Shown piece after piece: positions 15,731 to 22,763 of a stretch of 26,451 nucleotides of DNA. Numbering within the stretch: the stretch's first letter is position 1; each line of letters opens with the position of its first letter. The stretch is taken from positions 1 through 26,451 of the forward strand of contig CAYQVO010000048.1 of the NCBI GenBank assembly GCA_964421085.1, given 5' to 3'. This DNA comes from CAYQVO01 sp964421085 (lineage in GTDB: Bacteria; Bdellovibrionota_C; UBA2361; CAYQVO01). The notes under the pieces were generated by a model. That model worked only from the letters and a program-made list of their open reading frames with translations, had not been told where the DNA came from and ran no database searches. A program made the translations under genes and the position numbers.

Positions 15731-16605
15731 CTTGATTCGCCCCTGTGCAGAAGAATATCGGCGGTGACGTTTATGATGAAGCTTATGATGAAAAGCACGA
15801 TGCCGACTGCAAAGAGGGCATAGTAGTGTTCACTTCCAACGACTACTTCTCCCATTTCGGCGGCGATAGTGGCGGTAAGCGTGCGGACAGGGACGAATAT
15901 GTCTGCAGGAATGACCGCTGAATTACCGGTTATCATCATTACGGCCATCGTCTCGCCTATGACCCGGCCTATTCCGAGCATTATCGCGGCAAGAATCCCG
16001 CTCGATGCCGCAGGAAGAATCACCCGCCAGATGACCTGCCACCTCGTCGCGCCAAGCGCGAGAGCCCCTTCCTTATAACTGCGGGGCACCGAATAAAACG
16101 CGTCCTCGGCGATAGAGACGATTGTCGGCATCGCCATGAACGCGAGCATTATCGATCCGGTGAAAGCCGTGAGGCCCGTTGGAAGCCCGAAAATATTCCG
16201 GACAAGAGGCACAATCGTAATGAGCCCGACAAAACCGAGAACCACGCTTGGAATCGCGGCAAGAAGCTCTATTCCGCCTTTCAGAACCTCTTTGAGCCCT
16301 GCAGGCGCCACTTCAGCGATGTACACGGCGCATCCGACGCCAATCGGAATCGAAATGATTGTCGCCCCAAGCGTCACCAGAAGTGAGCCGAGAATAAGGG
16401 GGAGAATCCCGAGTTCCGGCGGGTCGGAAATCGGATACCAGTTCTTTCCGGTAAGAAAATCCAGCGCAGGATACACTCCGAAAAGCGCAAGGCCTTCGCG
16501 GAGCAGAAAAAGGAAGATGAGAATGACAAATACAATTGAAGCGATGCCGCATATGAAAATAAGGCTTTCAATGATTCTTTCCCTGATCTTCCCCGTTCGA
16601 ATCAT
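15727..16605 (-). CDS. pstC: Phosphate ABC transporter permease PstC
   Basis: A 292-residue inner-membrane permease with six predicted helices: about 13-36, 67-97, 113-133, 148-166, 203-224 and 264-284. GILPLILGSLLVTLGAT and the EAA docking loop SYKEGALALGATRWQVIWR (176-194) followed by VILPAASSGI are characteristic. GETMAVMMITGN (217-228) is the usual PstC signature after the loop. It pairs with PstA and accepts phosphate from PstS. Its ATG overlaps the pstS stop by four bases, and GGTGG lies 5 bases upstream of the start. It encodes a standard-length protein with no oddities. Confidence 0.95.
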   Translation of the reverse strand: MIRTGKIRERIIESLIFICGIASIVFVILIFLFLLREGLALFGVYPALDFLTGKNWYPISDPPELGILPLILGSLLVTLGATIISIPIGVGCAVYIAEVAPAGLKEVLKGGIELLAAIPSVVLGFVGLITIVPLVRNIFGLPTGLTAFTGSIMLAFMAMPTIVSIAEDAFYSVPRSYKEGALALGATRWQVIWRVILPAASSGILAAIMLGIGRVIGETMAVMMITGNSAVIPADIFVPVRTLTATIAAEMGEVVVGSEHYYALFAVGIVLFIISFIINVTADILLHRGESR

Positions 16606-17462
16606 TGAACCACCGGAACGAAATCATTCTCCACAACTATCTTCTGTCCTTCTTTTGAGAGCGCGAAGTCGAGAAATTTCTTCACTTTGCCCTGCGGAGT
16701 TCCATGTGTGTAGAAAAACAGGGGCCGGGATATGGGGTAAATACCTTTTACCACATTTCCGACTGTCGGCTCCTCGAAGGGTGTTCTGTCATCTTCTGCA
16801 ATTGAGACTGGTTTCTGAGCAGGGGTGACGTATCCCATGCCGTAATATCCGATTGCGCCGGTATTGCCCGCAACTTCGTCGGCGATGGCCTGCGAGGATG
16901 AAAGCAGAAGCGTTTTCGGAGAGTATTCTTCTCTGTTTTTTGGGTCTCCTCTCTGAAGCACATGTTCCTTGAAGTAAACATGAGTTCCGGAATTCACTTC
17001 GCGGGACAGGATAACTATGGTTTCGTCGCTGCCGCCGACGTCCTTCCAGTTCGGAATTTTCCCGGTGTAAATTCCCGCGAGCTGATCCATCGTGAGTCTG
17101 CTCACCGGGTTTACGGGATTCACAACCACCGCAAGCCCGTCGATGGCGACTTTGATTTCAGCCGGTGTAACGCCTCTTCTTTCCGCAAGTTCGGATTCCT
17201 TTTTCTTGACGCTCCGCGAAGTCATCGCAATATCGCATGTTCCTGCAATCAGGCCGGCAATGCCCGTTCCTGATCCGCCGCCTGTTACGGCGAGGAATTC
17301 CGTCTCATTTATCTCCATGTATCTTTCCGCCCATGCCTGGACGAGATTGAGCATGGTGTCTGAGCCTTTGATCTGAAGCATGCCGGAGGACCGGCCGGAA
17401 TCGCGGTGGCAGCCCGCGATTGCCGGAAACAGCAACAGGATGAAGAGAAGCCTTTTCGACAT
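16602..17462 (-). CDS. pstS: Periplasmic phosphate-binding lipoprotein PstS
   Basis: This is a 286-residue substrate-binding protein. The N-terminus is a lipoprotein signal with lipobox AIAGC (Cys18), so the mature protein should be membrane-tethered. Phosphate-binding loops are recognisable: KGSDTML (32-38), TGGGSGTGIAGL (60-71), DIAMTSRSVKKKE (about 77-89) and SREVNSGT (about 153-160). ATP hydrolysis by the PstB pair drives transfer of phosphate from PstS to PstC-PstA. No Shine-Dalgarno lies ahead of the ATG: the upstream bases are TTCTCCTG, and a TACTAT element sits 11 bases before the start. It follows the glycosyltransferase gene by 85 bp on the same strand, so it may have its own promoter. 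Confidence 0.94.
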   Translation of the reverse strand: MSKRLLFILLLFPAIAGCHRDSGRSSGMLQIKGSDTMLNLVQAWAERYMEINETEFLAVTGGGSGTGIAGLIAGTCDIAMTSRSVKKKESELAERRGVTPAEIKVAIDGLAVVVNPVNPVSRLTMDQLAGIYTGKIPNWKDVGGSDETIVILSREVNSGTHVYFKEHVLQRGDPKNREEYSPKTLLLSSSQAIADEVAGNTGAIGYYGMGYVTPAQKPVSIAEDDRTPFEEPTVGNVVKGIYPISRPLFFYTHGTPQGKVKKFLDFALSKEGQKIVVENDFVPVVQ

Positions 17463-17496
17463 CAGGAGAATGGATAGTACAATCCGGGAGGAGTTG

Positions 17497-17515
17497 CAAG
17501 GTTGTCATGTCCTTG
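17497..17515. promoter_or_regulatory. Inverted repeat upstream of pstS, possible operator
   Basis: CAAGG and CCTTG arms enclose a 9-base loop within the 85-bp gap before pstS. The loop includes TTGTCAT, which resembles a Pho-box half site (CTGTCAT). A weaker TTGAACAT starts 11 bases later, the spacing of Pho-box direct repeats, but on the strand opposite to pstS. The match is weak, and a PhoB-type site is only a suggestion. Confidence 0.22.
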
Positions 17516-17547
17516 AACATATCGGCAGAACGTGATCAAACTCACAT

Positions 17548-18345
17548 TCACACTTTTCCCCAGGGGTCCGGCATCGCTCTCAACAGCGAATACAGGGCCT
17601 GCTCGGAGAGGGTGTCAAAAAACTCGACTGAACCGGGAAAATTCTGCTCGAGCCATTTGTCAACGTCATCCACCCAGTCAACCCGGCCGCGATAAAGGGG
17701 CAGTTGACTGAACGGCGATTTGTTTCTCCAGAAACTCGACTTTATGTCCATAGCGACCAGCGCATCATCCTCAAGAATTGTGATCCTTCCGCCGTTTTCC
17801 ACCGTTCGAATGAAGGTTGCTCCATCGAGCCCCACATTCCAGTCAGGGTAGAGTTGCCATCTGATACTATCGAGGAAGCGGCGGGAATACATGCGCCCGA
17901 CGCCGAACGGCTGAATTTTCCCGGCGGAAAATTCGTGAGGATGCAGGCGCACGAGCTTGCGCAAGCTGAGTCCGATATGAAGAAGGAACAGATTTCCTGG
18001 ACCCGCAAGATCGGCTCCTCCTTCTATTTCCCGGATCATCCGGCCGCACCAGTTGTCGGAAATCCAGTCATCCGTGCCCATGATCAGAACTGCGTCAGCA
18101 TCAAGCTCGCGCGCCTTGAGGACTCCCGCCTGCCACTTCGTACCGAGCGGCTCGTTCGGGTGGGAGACGAAAACAGACCCGGTAGCTTCCGCCACCTCTC
18201 TTTCTCTTTTGCTTTTTCCTATGAGAATAATGCTGTCGAGCGGATAATCCTGCCGTTTGAGACGAAGGACTGTTTCCGTGGTAACCGCAATTCTTCCACG
18301 AACCGGAATTACAGTGACAATTCTTTTTCGACGGGCAGTGTCCAT
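17548..18345 (-). CDS. GT-A fold (family 2-like) glycosyltransferase
   Basis: A 265-residue cytoplasmic protein with a GT-A nucleotide-sugar fold. It begins VTVIPVRGR (10-18), the usual first strand. GTKWQAGVLKAREL (about 68-81) precedes the acidic motif IMGTDDWISDNW (about 88-99), where D92-D93 fit the DxD-type metal and nucleotide-sugar site. There is no transmembrane helix. Donor and acceptor are unknown. It lies 14 bp after the stop of the sulfatase-fold gene and 85 bp before pstS on the same strand, suggesting envelope glycan or glycolipid work under the same control. No Shine-Dalgarno lies before the ATG; a T7 run occupies that position. Confidence 0.72.
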   Translation of the reverse strand: MDTARRKRIVTVIPVRGRIAVTTETVLRLKRQDYPLDSIILIGKSKREREVAEATGSVFVSHPNEPLGTKWQAGVLKARELDADAVLIMGTDDWISDNWCGRMIREIEGGADLAGPGNLFLLHIGLSLRKLVRLHPHEFSAGKIQPFGVGRMYSRRFLDSIRWQLYPDWNVGLDGATFIRTVENGGRITILEDDALVAMDIKSSFWRNKSPFSQLPLYRGRVDWVDDVDKWLEQNFPGSVEFFDTLSEQALYSLLRAMPDPWGKV

Positions 18346-18359
18346 AAAAAAACAAGGCG

Positions 18360-19697
18360 CTAGAAATATCCGAGAGTTTTGAGCTTTTCCATCTCGCCCT
18401 TGCCCGGCTCTTTCCCCGCTTTCTCGCCCCGCCGGGATGGAAGGGCTTTGATAAATTCCAGAAGCTGATGCTCTATTGGGGCTGTCTTCGCCTCATCCTC
18501 GATGGGCTGCTGCTCCTCCCGATCGCGATCCATATCGAAGAAGAGATTTCTGCCGGATTCCATGTCCCGGATTAGATGAAAAGAAGAATCCATAAATGAG
18601 CGGAGTGTGACATCCCTGTCCAGCTCCGAAAACTGGAATTCCCGCGGCGAGTCTTTCCTGATCCCGTTCATCATGGGCATAAGCGAGATTCCCTGATTCT
18701 GCTCCGGAACCGGCATACCCAAAAGATCAAGTATAGTGGAAAAGATGTCGACCTGGCTCACGGGGCTTTCGATGCGGCGGGGCGCAAAGCCGGGCGCGCG
18801 GATGATCAGAGGGACTTTCAGGACCTGCCGGTGAATCGTCCTTTCGTGGCCGAGGATGCCGTGCTCGAAAAATTCCTCGCCGTGATCGGAGGTAATCACG
18901 ACTACAGTGCGATCAAGATCGCCGCGGGTTTCGAGCAGTTCGAAGAGGCTTTTAATCTTGTTGTCGACCCAGCGGATGCTTCCGTCGTATCTGTCCGAGA
19001 CAGTAAGAGCCTCGGCAGGTCCGAATCCCGGGTTCTTCTGTTTCATTTCTCTCCCGCACAGATATCCCTTCACAGGTTTTGCGCCGGGAGAACGGAACAT
19101 GGATTCGTACTCCGGGGGCGGCCGAAGCGGACAGTGGACGTCGTAGGTGTGAAGAAAGAGAAAGTACGGGGTTTCGGGGGGCTGTTCACCAAGTAACTTT
19201 GCGCCTCTCTTTATCGACGTTTCAAGGCCTCTCTTTTTCACTTTGAAATTCTCGGGAGATTTATAAACGTCGAATCCCCGGCTGAAGCCGAAGCCTCTGC
19301 TCATAAAGGCGCCGCCGGTATAAGCGAAGGTCGCGTACCCTTTTTCTTTCAGGATTTCAGCAAGGAGCGTGAAATCCCGCCCCGGCCTCAACTGCGGCCT
19401 GATCACGCCGTGTGAAGCGGGGTAAAGCCCGGAAAACATCGTCATGTGACTTGGAATTGTCCATGACGTAACGGCGACAGTATTTTCGAAAACCACCGAA
19501 TCTTTCGCGAAGGCGTCAATGACCGGCGACGTGTCGCGCGAATATCCGTACGCGCCTAAACGATCCGCGCGAAGAGTGTCAATCGATACAAGCACGAGGT
19601 TGTATGGCCGCCTGCCGAAAAAGTGCCGGTATACAGGCCCAATCGCGATAAGAATCGCGAGAGTGACGGCTGCCGCCGCCGCAATCCTCCATTTCAT
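18360..19697 (-). CDS. Membrane-anchored sulfatase-fold hydrolase with Thr nucleophile
   Basis: A 445-residue alkaline-phosphatase-superfamily protein. An N-terminal helix (about 5-21, AAAAVTLAILIAIG) should anchor it to the inner membrane facing the periplasm. VSIDTLRAD (37-45) supplies a metal Asp (D40). SWTIPSHMTMFSG (78-90) is the nucleophile loop, with Thr80 where arylsulfatases have the Cys or Ser that becomes formylglycine. TSDHGEEFFEHG and GHE (269-285) supply further metal ligands. The end, LKTLGYF, is typical of this group. Thr as nucleophile suggests a phosphodiesterase, phosphoethanolamine or phosphoglycerol transferase, or phosphonate-type activity rather than formylglycine-dependent sulfate-ester cleavage. 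The start at 19697 overlaps the upstream stop (ATGA), favouring it over the 60-codon extension to 19877. Confidence 0.85.
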   Translation of the reverse strand: MKWRIAAAAAVTLAILIAIGPVYRHFFGRRPYNLVLVSIDTLRADRLGAYGYSRDTSPVIDAFAKDSVVFENTVAVTSWTIPSHMTMFSGLYPASHGVIRPQLRPGRDFTLLAEILKEKGYATFAYTGGAFMSRGFGFSRGFDVYKSPENFKVKKRGLETSIKRGAKLLGEQPPETPYFLFLHTYDVHCPLRPPPEYESMFRSPGAKPVKGYLCGREMKQKNPGFGPAEALTVSDRYDGSIRWVDNKIKSLFELLETRGDLDRTVVVITSDHGEEFFEHGILGHERTIHRQVLKVPLIIRAPGFAPRRIESPVSQVDIFSTILDLLGMPVPEQNQGISLMPMMNGIRKDSPREFQFSELDRDVTLRSFMDSSFHLIRDMESGRNLFFDMDRDREEQQPIEDEAKTAPIEHQLLEFIKALPSRRGEKAGKEPGKGEMEKLKTLGYF

Positions 19698-21709
19698 GCG
19701 GAAGCCTTTTCCGAAAGCAGGGGTCTTCCGTCCATATCTCCCTCCGGCTTGATTCCGAACCCGGCAAGAATCGTCGGAGCAAGATCGCAGATTGACGGGT
19801 TCTGGTGCGCTATTTCTTTTGAAGTGATAAGCACACCTGGAACTACGGCCGGATCCATGCAGTGGTCGGAACACCATTTATCAGTGCGGTCGGCGAACAG
19901 TCCTTCGGGAAACTTTCCGAGGACGGACTCGTCTGAAATTCTGTAGCCGCTTTCATATCCGACGACGATATCGGGAGCGATATCCAGATAAGGGCCGCTG
20001 AATGCGCGCTTCGAGTTGTACACATCGCGGAAAACCTTCCTTCCTGTTGCCGGGTCCTCAACCGTTTTGAGCTTTGCGATGATCTCTTCCTTAAGCTGTT
20101 CTGCCTTTCCAGGATTGACAGTTCCCTGCCGCTCCCTTCCCGCAAGATTGAGGTAAATCCCGTTGATTCCAAGCACGTACGCCTTCGTCTTTCTCCAGTT
20201 CACCGCCTCATACAGGTCTGTCGTGTGCATCTGCCTGCGGTCGGTGAAGTTTGTATAGCCATTCCCGGCAAGCCAGGTGCTCAGATTGAATTCGCGGGTA
20301 AACGGCGCAAAGCCGTGATCGGACATCACAATGACAGTGGTATCCGAATCGACCATGCTGAGCGCGAACTTAAGGGCTTTATCCATCTCGTGATAACAGA
20401 ACCGGATCGCGTTTCTTACCTCGGGAGGCGCATTGGTGTCGTAGAGCGGGTGCGAGGGGTCGAGATTCCGCAGAAGCATGTGCGAGTTCTGATCGATAGT
20501 GGAGAAATAAAAGAAGAGCAGCCCTTCGTCGAAATTCTTGAGTGAATATTCGAGGGCGGCGAGTCTCTCCGCGAGTATAAGCCTCGAGAGAGAGAGGAAC
20601 TCCGCGTCGGAGAAAACGGAATTGGAGAGCGCCTTTGTGTCTTCGGGAAATCCGAGAGTGGTGAATCTCCCGATTTTTTCCGCCACTTTTCCCGCGTGTT
20701 CGGCAGGACATGATATCGGAAGCGAAGGATCGAGCGGATCGATGTTTATCGGGGAGACATAAAGCTTCAGGTGCGGATGAGTCTCCTGAAGATAAAACCG
20801 GACCATGCCCCGGGAAGAAGCGAGGAGAGAAACCATGTTGAAGGTGACGGGAACCCAGTCCGACCATTCGCCTTTCTTGAGAATTATGTCAGTGTCCTGA
20901 AGAACTATCCGGGCCACGTTTTCCGTCCTGTCCCGGTATATGGTCATATCAACGGAGACCGGGCGGTTCCCTGAGTGAAAGCTGTTGACCGGGCCTTCAA
21001 GCGAAGTTCTTACTACATTGTCCGCCGGCCGGACTTTTATGTGCCGTCCGCCGGGCTTCTTGAGAGCGGGAGGGTCGGGCATGTCGGTAATGAAAGTGTA
21101 TGTGCCGTATGTACCGAGAAGGTCCGGAGTTCCCATTCCGCTTATGGCGCTTGTTTTCGTCTGTTCAACGGGAAAATTCGCAGGGAGCTGATAAAAGGCG
21201 GCAGGTATGTCCTGCTTGTCCAGGTAGTGCCAGAAAGGAGTGCCCCGCCGGAGGAGTTCGACTCTTCCGCTTTCCATGGGGATGACATAGTCGAGAAACT
21301 CGACAGTCTTCGTTGCCGGATAACTTCTTGACGTGGACAGGTACGGAGTGAAAGTTGAAGGGTCCCGGTGAACGAAGTCGAATATTCCGTGCTTTCCCGG
21401 ATTGGCCCCTGTTATAAAGCTCGCCCATGCCACAGGACTCTGCGGTGGGAGCGTTGTCTGCATCGGCCCCAAATAGCCGTTTGCCCCGAACGATGCAAAG
21501 GTCGGCATAAGGCCCTCCGCCATGAATCGCCGGAGCAGGGCAGGGTCCATGCCGTCGATTCCAAGCACAAGGACGCGCTTTGAGATCCTCCTGTTTTTTA
21601 TGAATGGACCTGCCACTGCGCGGACAGGCATGGATCCGGCTACTGCTGCGCCAAGCGCAGAAACGCCGAGATTTCTGATGAATCTACGTCTGCTGATTTT
21701 TCCTGTCAT
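19694..21709 (-). CDS. Tat-exported alkaline-phosphatase-superfamily phosphodiesterase
   Basis: A 671-residue protein that begins with a twin-arginine signal (SRRRFIRN, then LGVSALGAAVAGSMPVRAVA), so it should be exported folded. The catalytic domain resembles type I phosphodiesterase/nucleotide pyrophosphatase members. LGIDGMD (49-55) supplies the first metal Asp (D52). QSPVAWASFITGANPGKHGI (90-109) is the nucleophile loop, with Ser91 the likely nucleophile. VMSDHGFAPFTREFNL is the second metal site. Substrate is not predictable; nucleotides, phospholipids and other phosphodiesters are candidates. It leads the minus-strand series ending in phoU, consistent with phosphorus scavenging. No Shine-Dalgarno precedes the ATG; a perfect 12-bp palindrome (21712-21723) lies just upstream. 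It is divergent from cysD. Confidence 0.85.
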   Translation of the reverse strand: MTGKISRRRFIRNLGVSALGAAVAGSMPVRAVAGPFIKNRRISKRVLVLGIDGMDPALLRRFMAEGLMPTFASFGANGYLGPMQTTLPPQSPVAWASFITGANPGKHGIFDFVHRDPSTFTPYLSTSRSYPATKTVEFLDYVIPMESGRVELLRRGTPFWHYLDKQDIPAAFYQLPANFPVEQTKTSAISGMGTPDLLGTYGTYTFITDMPDPPALKKPGGRHIKVRPADNVVRTSLEGPVNSFHSGNRPVSVDMTIYRDRTENVARIVLQDTDIILKKGEWSDWVPVTFNMVSLLASSRGMVRFYLQETHPHLKLYVSPINIDPLDPSLPISCPAEHAGKVAEKIGRFTTLGFPEDTKALSNSVFSDAEFLSLSRLILAERLAALEYSLKNFDEGLLFFYFSTIDQNSHMLLRNLDPSHPLYDTNAPPEVRNAIRFCYHEMDKALKFALSMVDSDTTVIVMSDHGFAPFTREFNLSTWLAGNGYTNFTDRRQMHTTDLYEAVNWRKTKAYVLGINGIYLNLAGRERQGTVNPGKAEQLKEEIIAKLKTVEDPATGRKVFRDVYNSKRAFSGPYLDIAPDIVVGYESGYRISDESVLGKFPEGLFADRTDKWCSDHCMDPAVVPGVLITSKEIAHQNPSICDLAPTILAGFGIKPEGDMDGRPLLSEKASA

Positions 21710-21711
21710 TG

Positions 21712-21723
21712 ATAGTTAACTAT
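21712..21723. promoter_or_regulatory. Perfect 12-bp palindrome next to the phosphodiesterase start
   Basis: ATAGTTAACTAT is self-complementary over all 12 bases and lies two bases ahead of the ATG at 21709, in the 145-bp divergent region shared with cysD. It could be an operator for the minus-strand series. It is AT-rich and short, so chance is possible. Confidence 0.3.
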
Positions 21724-21816
21724 GCCAGGGATAAGCGCCTCAGGCAAGTCGGTACATCGTTCCGATTCGGTTAAATCCCGCCGCGGTCCCCGGTTCTTTC
21801 ATATACGTCTTCATAC

Positions 21817-21825
21817 TGTTATAGT
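21817..21825 (+). promoter_or_regulatory. Extended -10 promoter candidate for cysD
   Basis: TGTTATAGT matches an extended -10 element (TGn plus TATAGT, 5 of 6 to TATAAT). Transcription would start near 21832, giving a leader of about 23 bases to the cysD ATG at 21855. No good -35 lies at 17 bp, which extended -10 promoters can tolerate. Confidence 0.45.
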
Positions 21826-21854
21826 GGGTCCGCTACGGGCAGGACTGGCATTAC

Positions 21855-22763
21855 ATGACGAAATCTTATGCGCTCACTCATCTTGACGAGAGAGAGGCGG
21901 AAACAATACATATTTTACGCGAAGTTGCGGCTCAGGCTGAGCGGCCCGTAATGCTTTATTCGATCGGAAAGGACTCTTCAGCCATGCTTCATATGGCGAG
22001 GAAGGCGTTCTATCCCGCTCCGATTCCGTTTCCTCTTCTTCACGTGGATACGGGCTTCAAATTCGAGGAGATGTATGTCTTCAGAGATTCATTTGTCCGG
22101 CAGATAGGCGCAAAGCTCATAGTGCACAAGCATGAGGAAGCGAGATATGGCGGGGCAAACCCTTTAGATCTCGGGACTCAGCGATGCTGCGCCCTGCTTA
22201 AGACAGAAGGACTGCTTCAGGCGCTGCGGCTTGGCGAATACGACGCGGCCATTGGAGGCGCCCGGCGTGATGAGGAAAGGTCGCGGGCGAAGGAGAGAGT
22301 CTTCTCATTCAGAGACACATTCGGACAGTGGGATCCCAAAAATCAGCGGCCTGAATTGTGGTCTCTATACAACGGAAAGGTCAGGAACGGAGAGTCTATC
22401 AGGGTTTTTCCCCTTTCAAACTGGACTGAACTGGAAGTGTGGCAGTATATCCTTCGCGAGGATATTCCGGTCGTGCCTCTGTATTTTTCGAAAATCCGAA
22501 ACGTCGTAGTCAGAGGTTCGCAGCTCATTCCTGTAGAAGCAGATCCGCGGCTTCTCCCCGGCGAGAAAATCGAGGAAGTGGTGTGCCGGTTCCGGAGCCT
22601 CGGGTGCACTTACTGCACAGGGGCTGTGCGGTCGCGCGCTGATTCAATACAGATGATTATCGATGAACTTGTCGAAACCCATAAATCCGAGAGGGCAACC
22701 CGGGTGATTGATCACGACTGCGATGGATCGATGGAGCGGAAGAAACAGGAAGGGTACTTCTGA
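21855..22763 (+). CDS. cysD: Sulfate adenylyltransferase subunit 2 (CysD)
   Basis: A 302-residue PP-loop ATPase. MLYSIGKDSSAMLHMARKAF (33-52) is the PP-loop that binds ATP; HVDTGFKF and the GGARRDEERSRAKER segment are further CysD hallmarks. It adenylates sulfate to adenosine 5'-phosphosulfate, with the GTPase subunit (next gene) driving the unfavourable reaction. Standard CysD length. Its stop shares one base with the ATG of cysNC (TGATG), so translation is coupled. An AGGA lies about 12 bases before the ATG, a long spacing. Confidence 0.95.
   Translation: MTKSYALTHLDEREAETIHILREVAAQAERPVMLYSIGKDSSAMLHMARKAFYPAPIPFPLLHVDTGFKFEEMYVFRDSFVRQIGAKLIVHKHEEARYGGANPLDLGTQRCCALLKTEGLLQALRLGEYDAAIGGARRDEERSRAKERVFSFRDTFGQWDPKNQRPELWSLYNGKVRNGESIRVFPLSNWTELEVWQYILREDIPVVPLYFSKIRNVVVRGSQLIPVEADPRLLPGEKIEEVVCRFRSLGCTYCTGAVRSRADSIQMIIDELVETHKSERATRVIDHDCDGSMERKKQEGYF

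Noticed and set aside
16136..16828. 230-residue plus-strand open frame
   Set aside because: Antisense to pstC and pstS, whose families are certain; composition is Ser/Arg/Pro-rich as expected for a shadow.
17704..18363. 219-residue plus-strand open frame
   Set aside because: Antisense to the glycosyltransferase, which has clear GT-A motifs.
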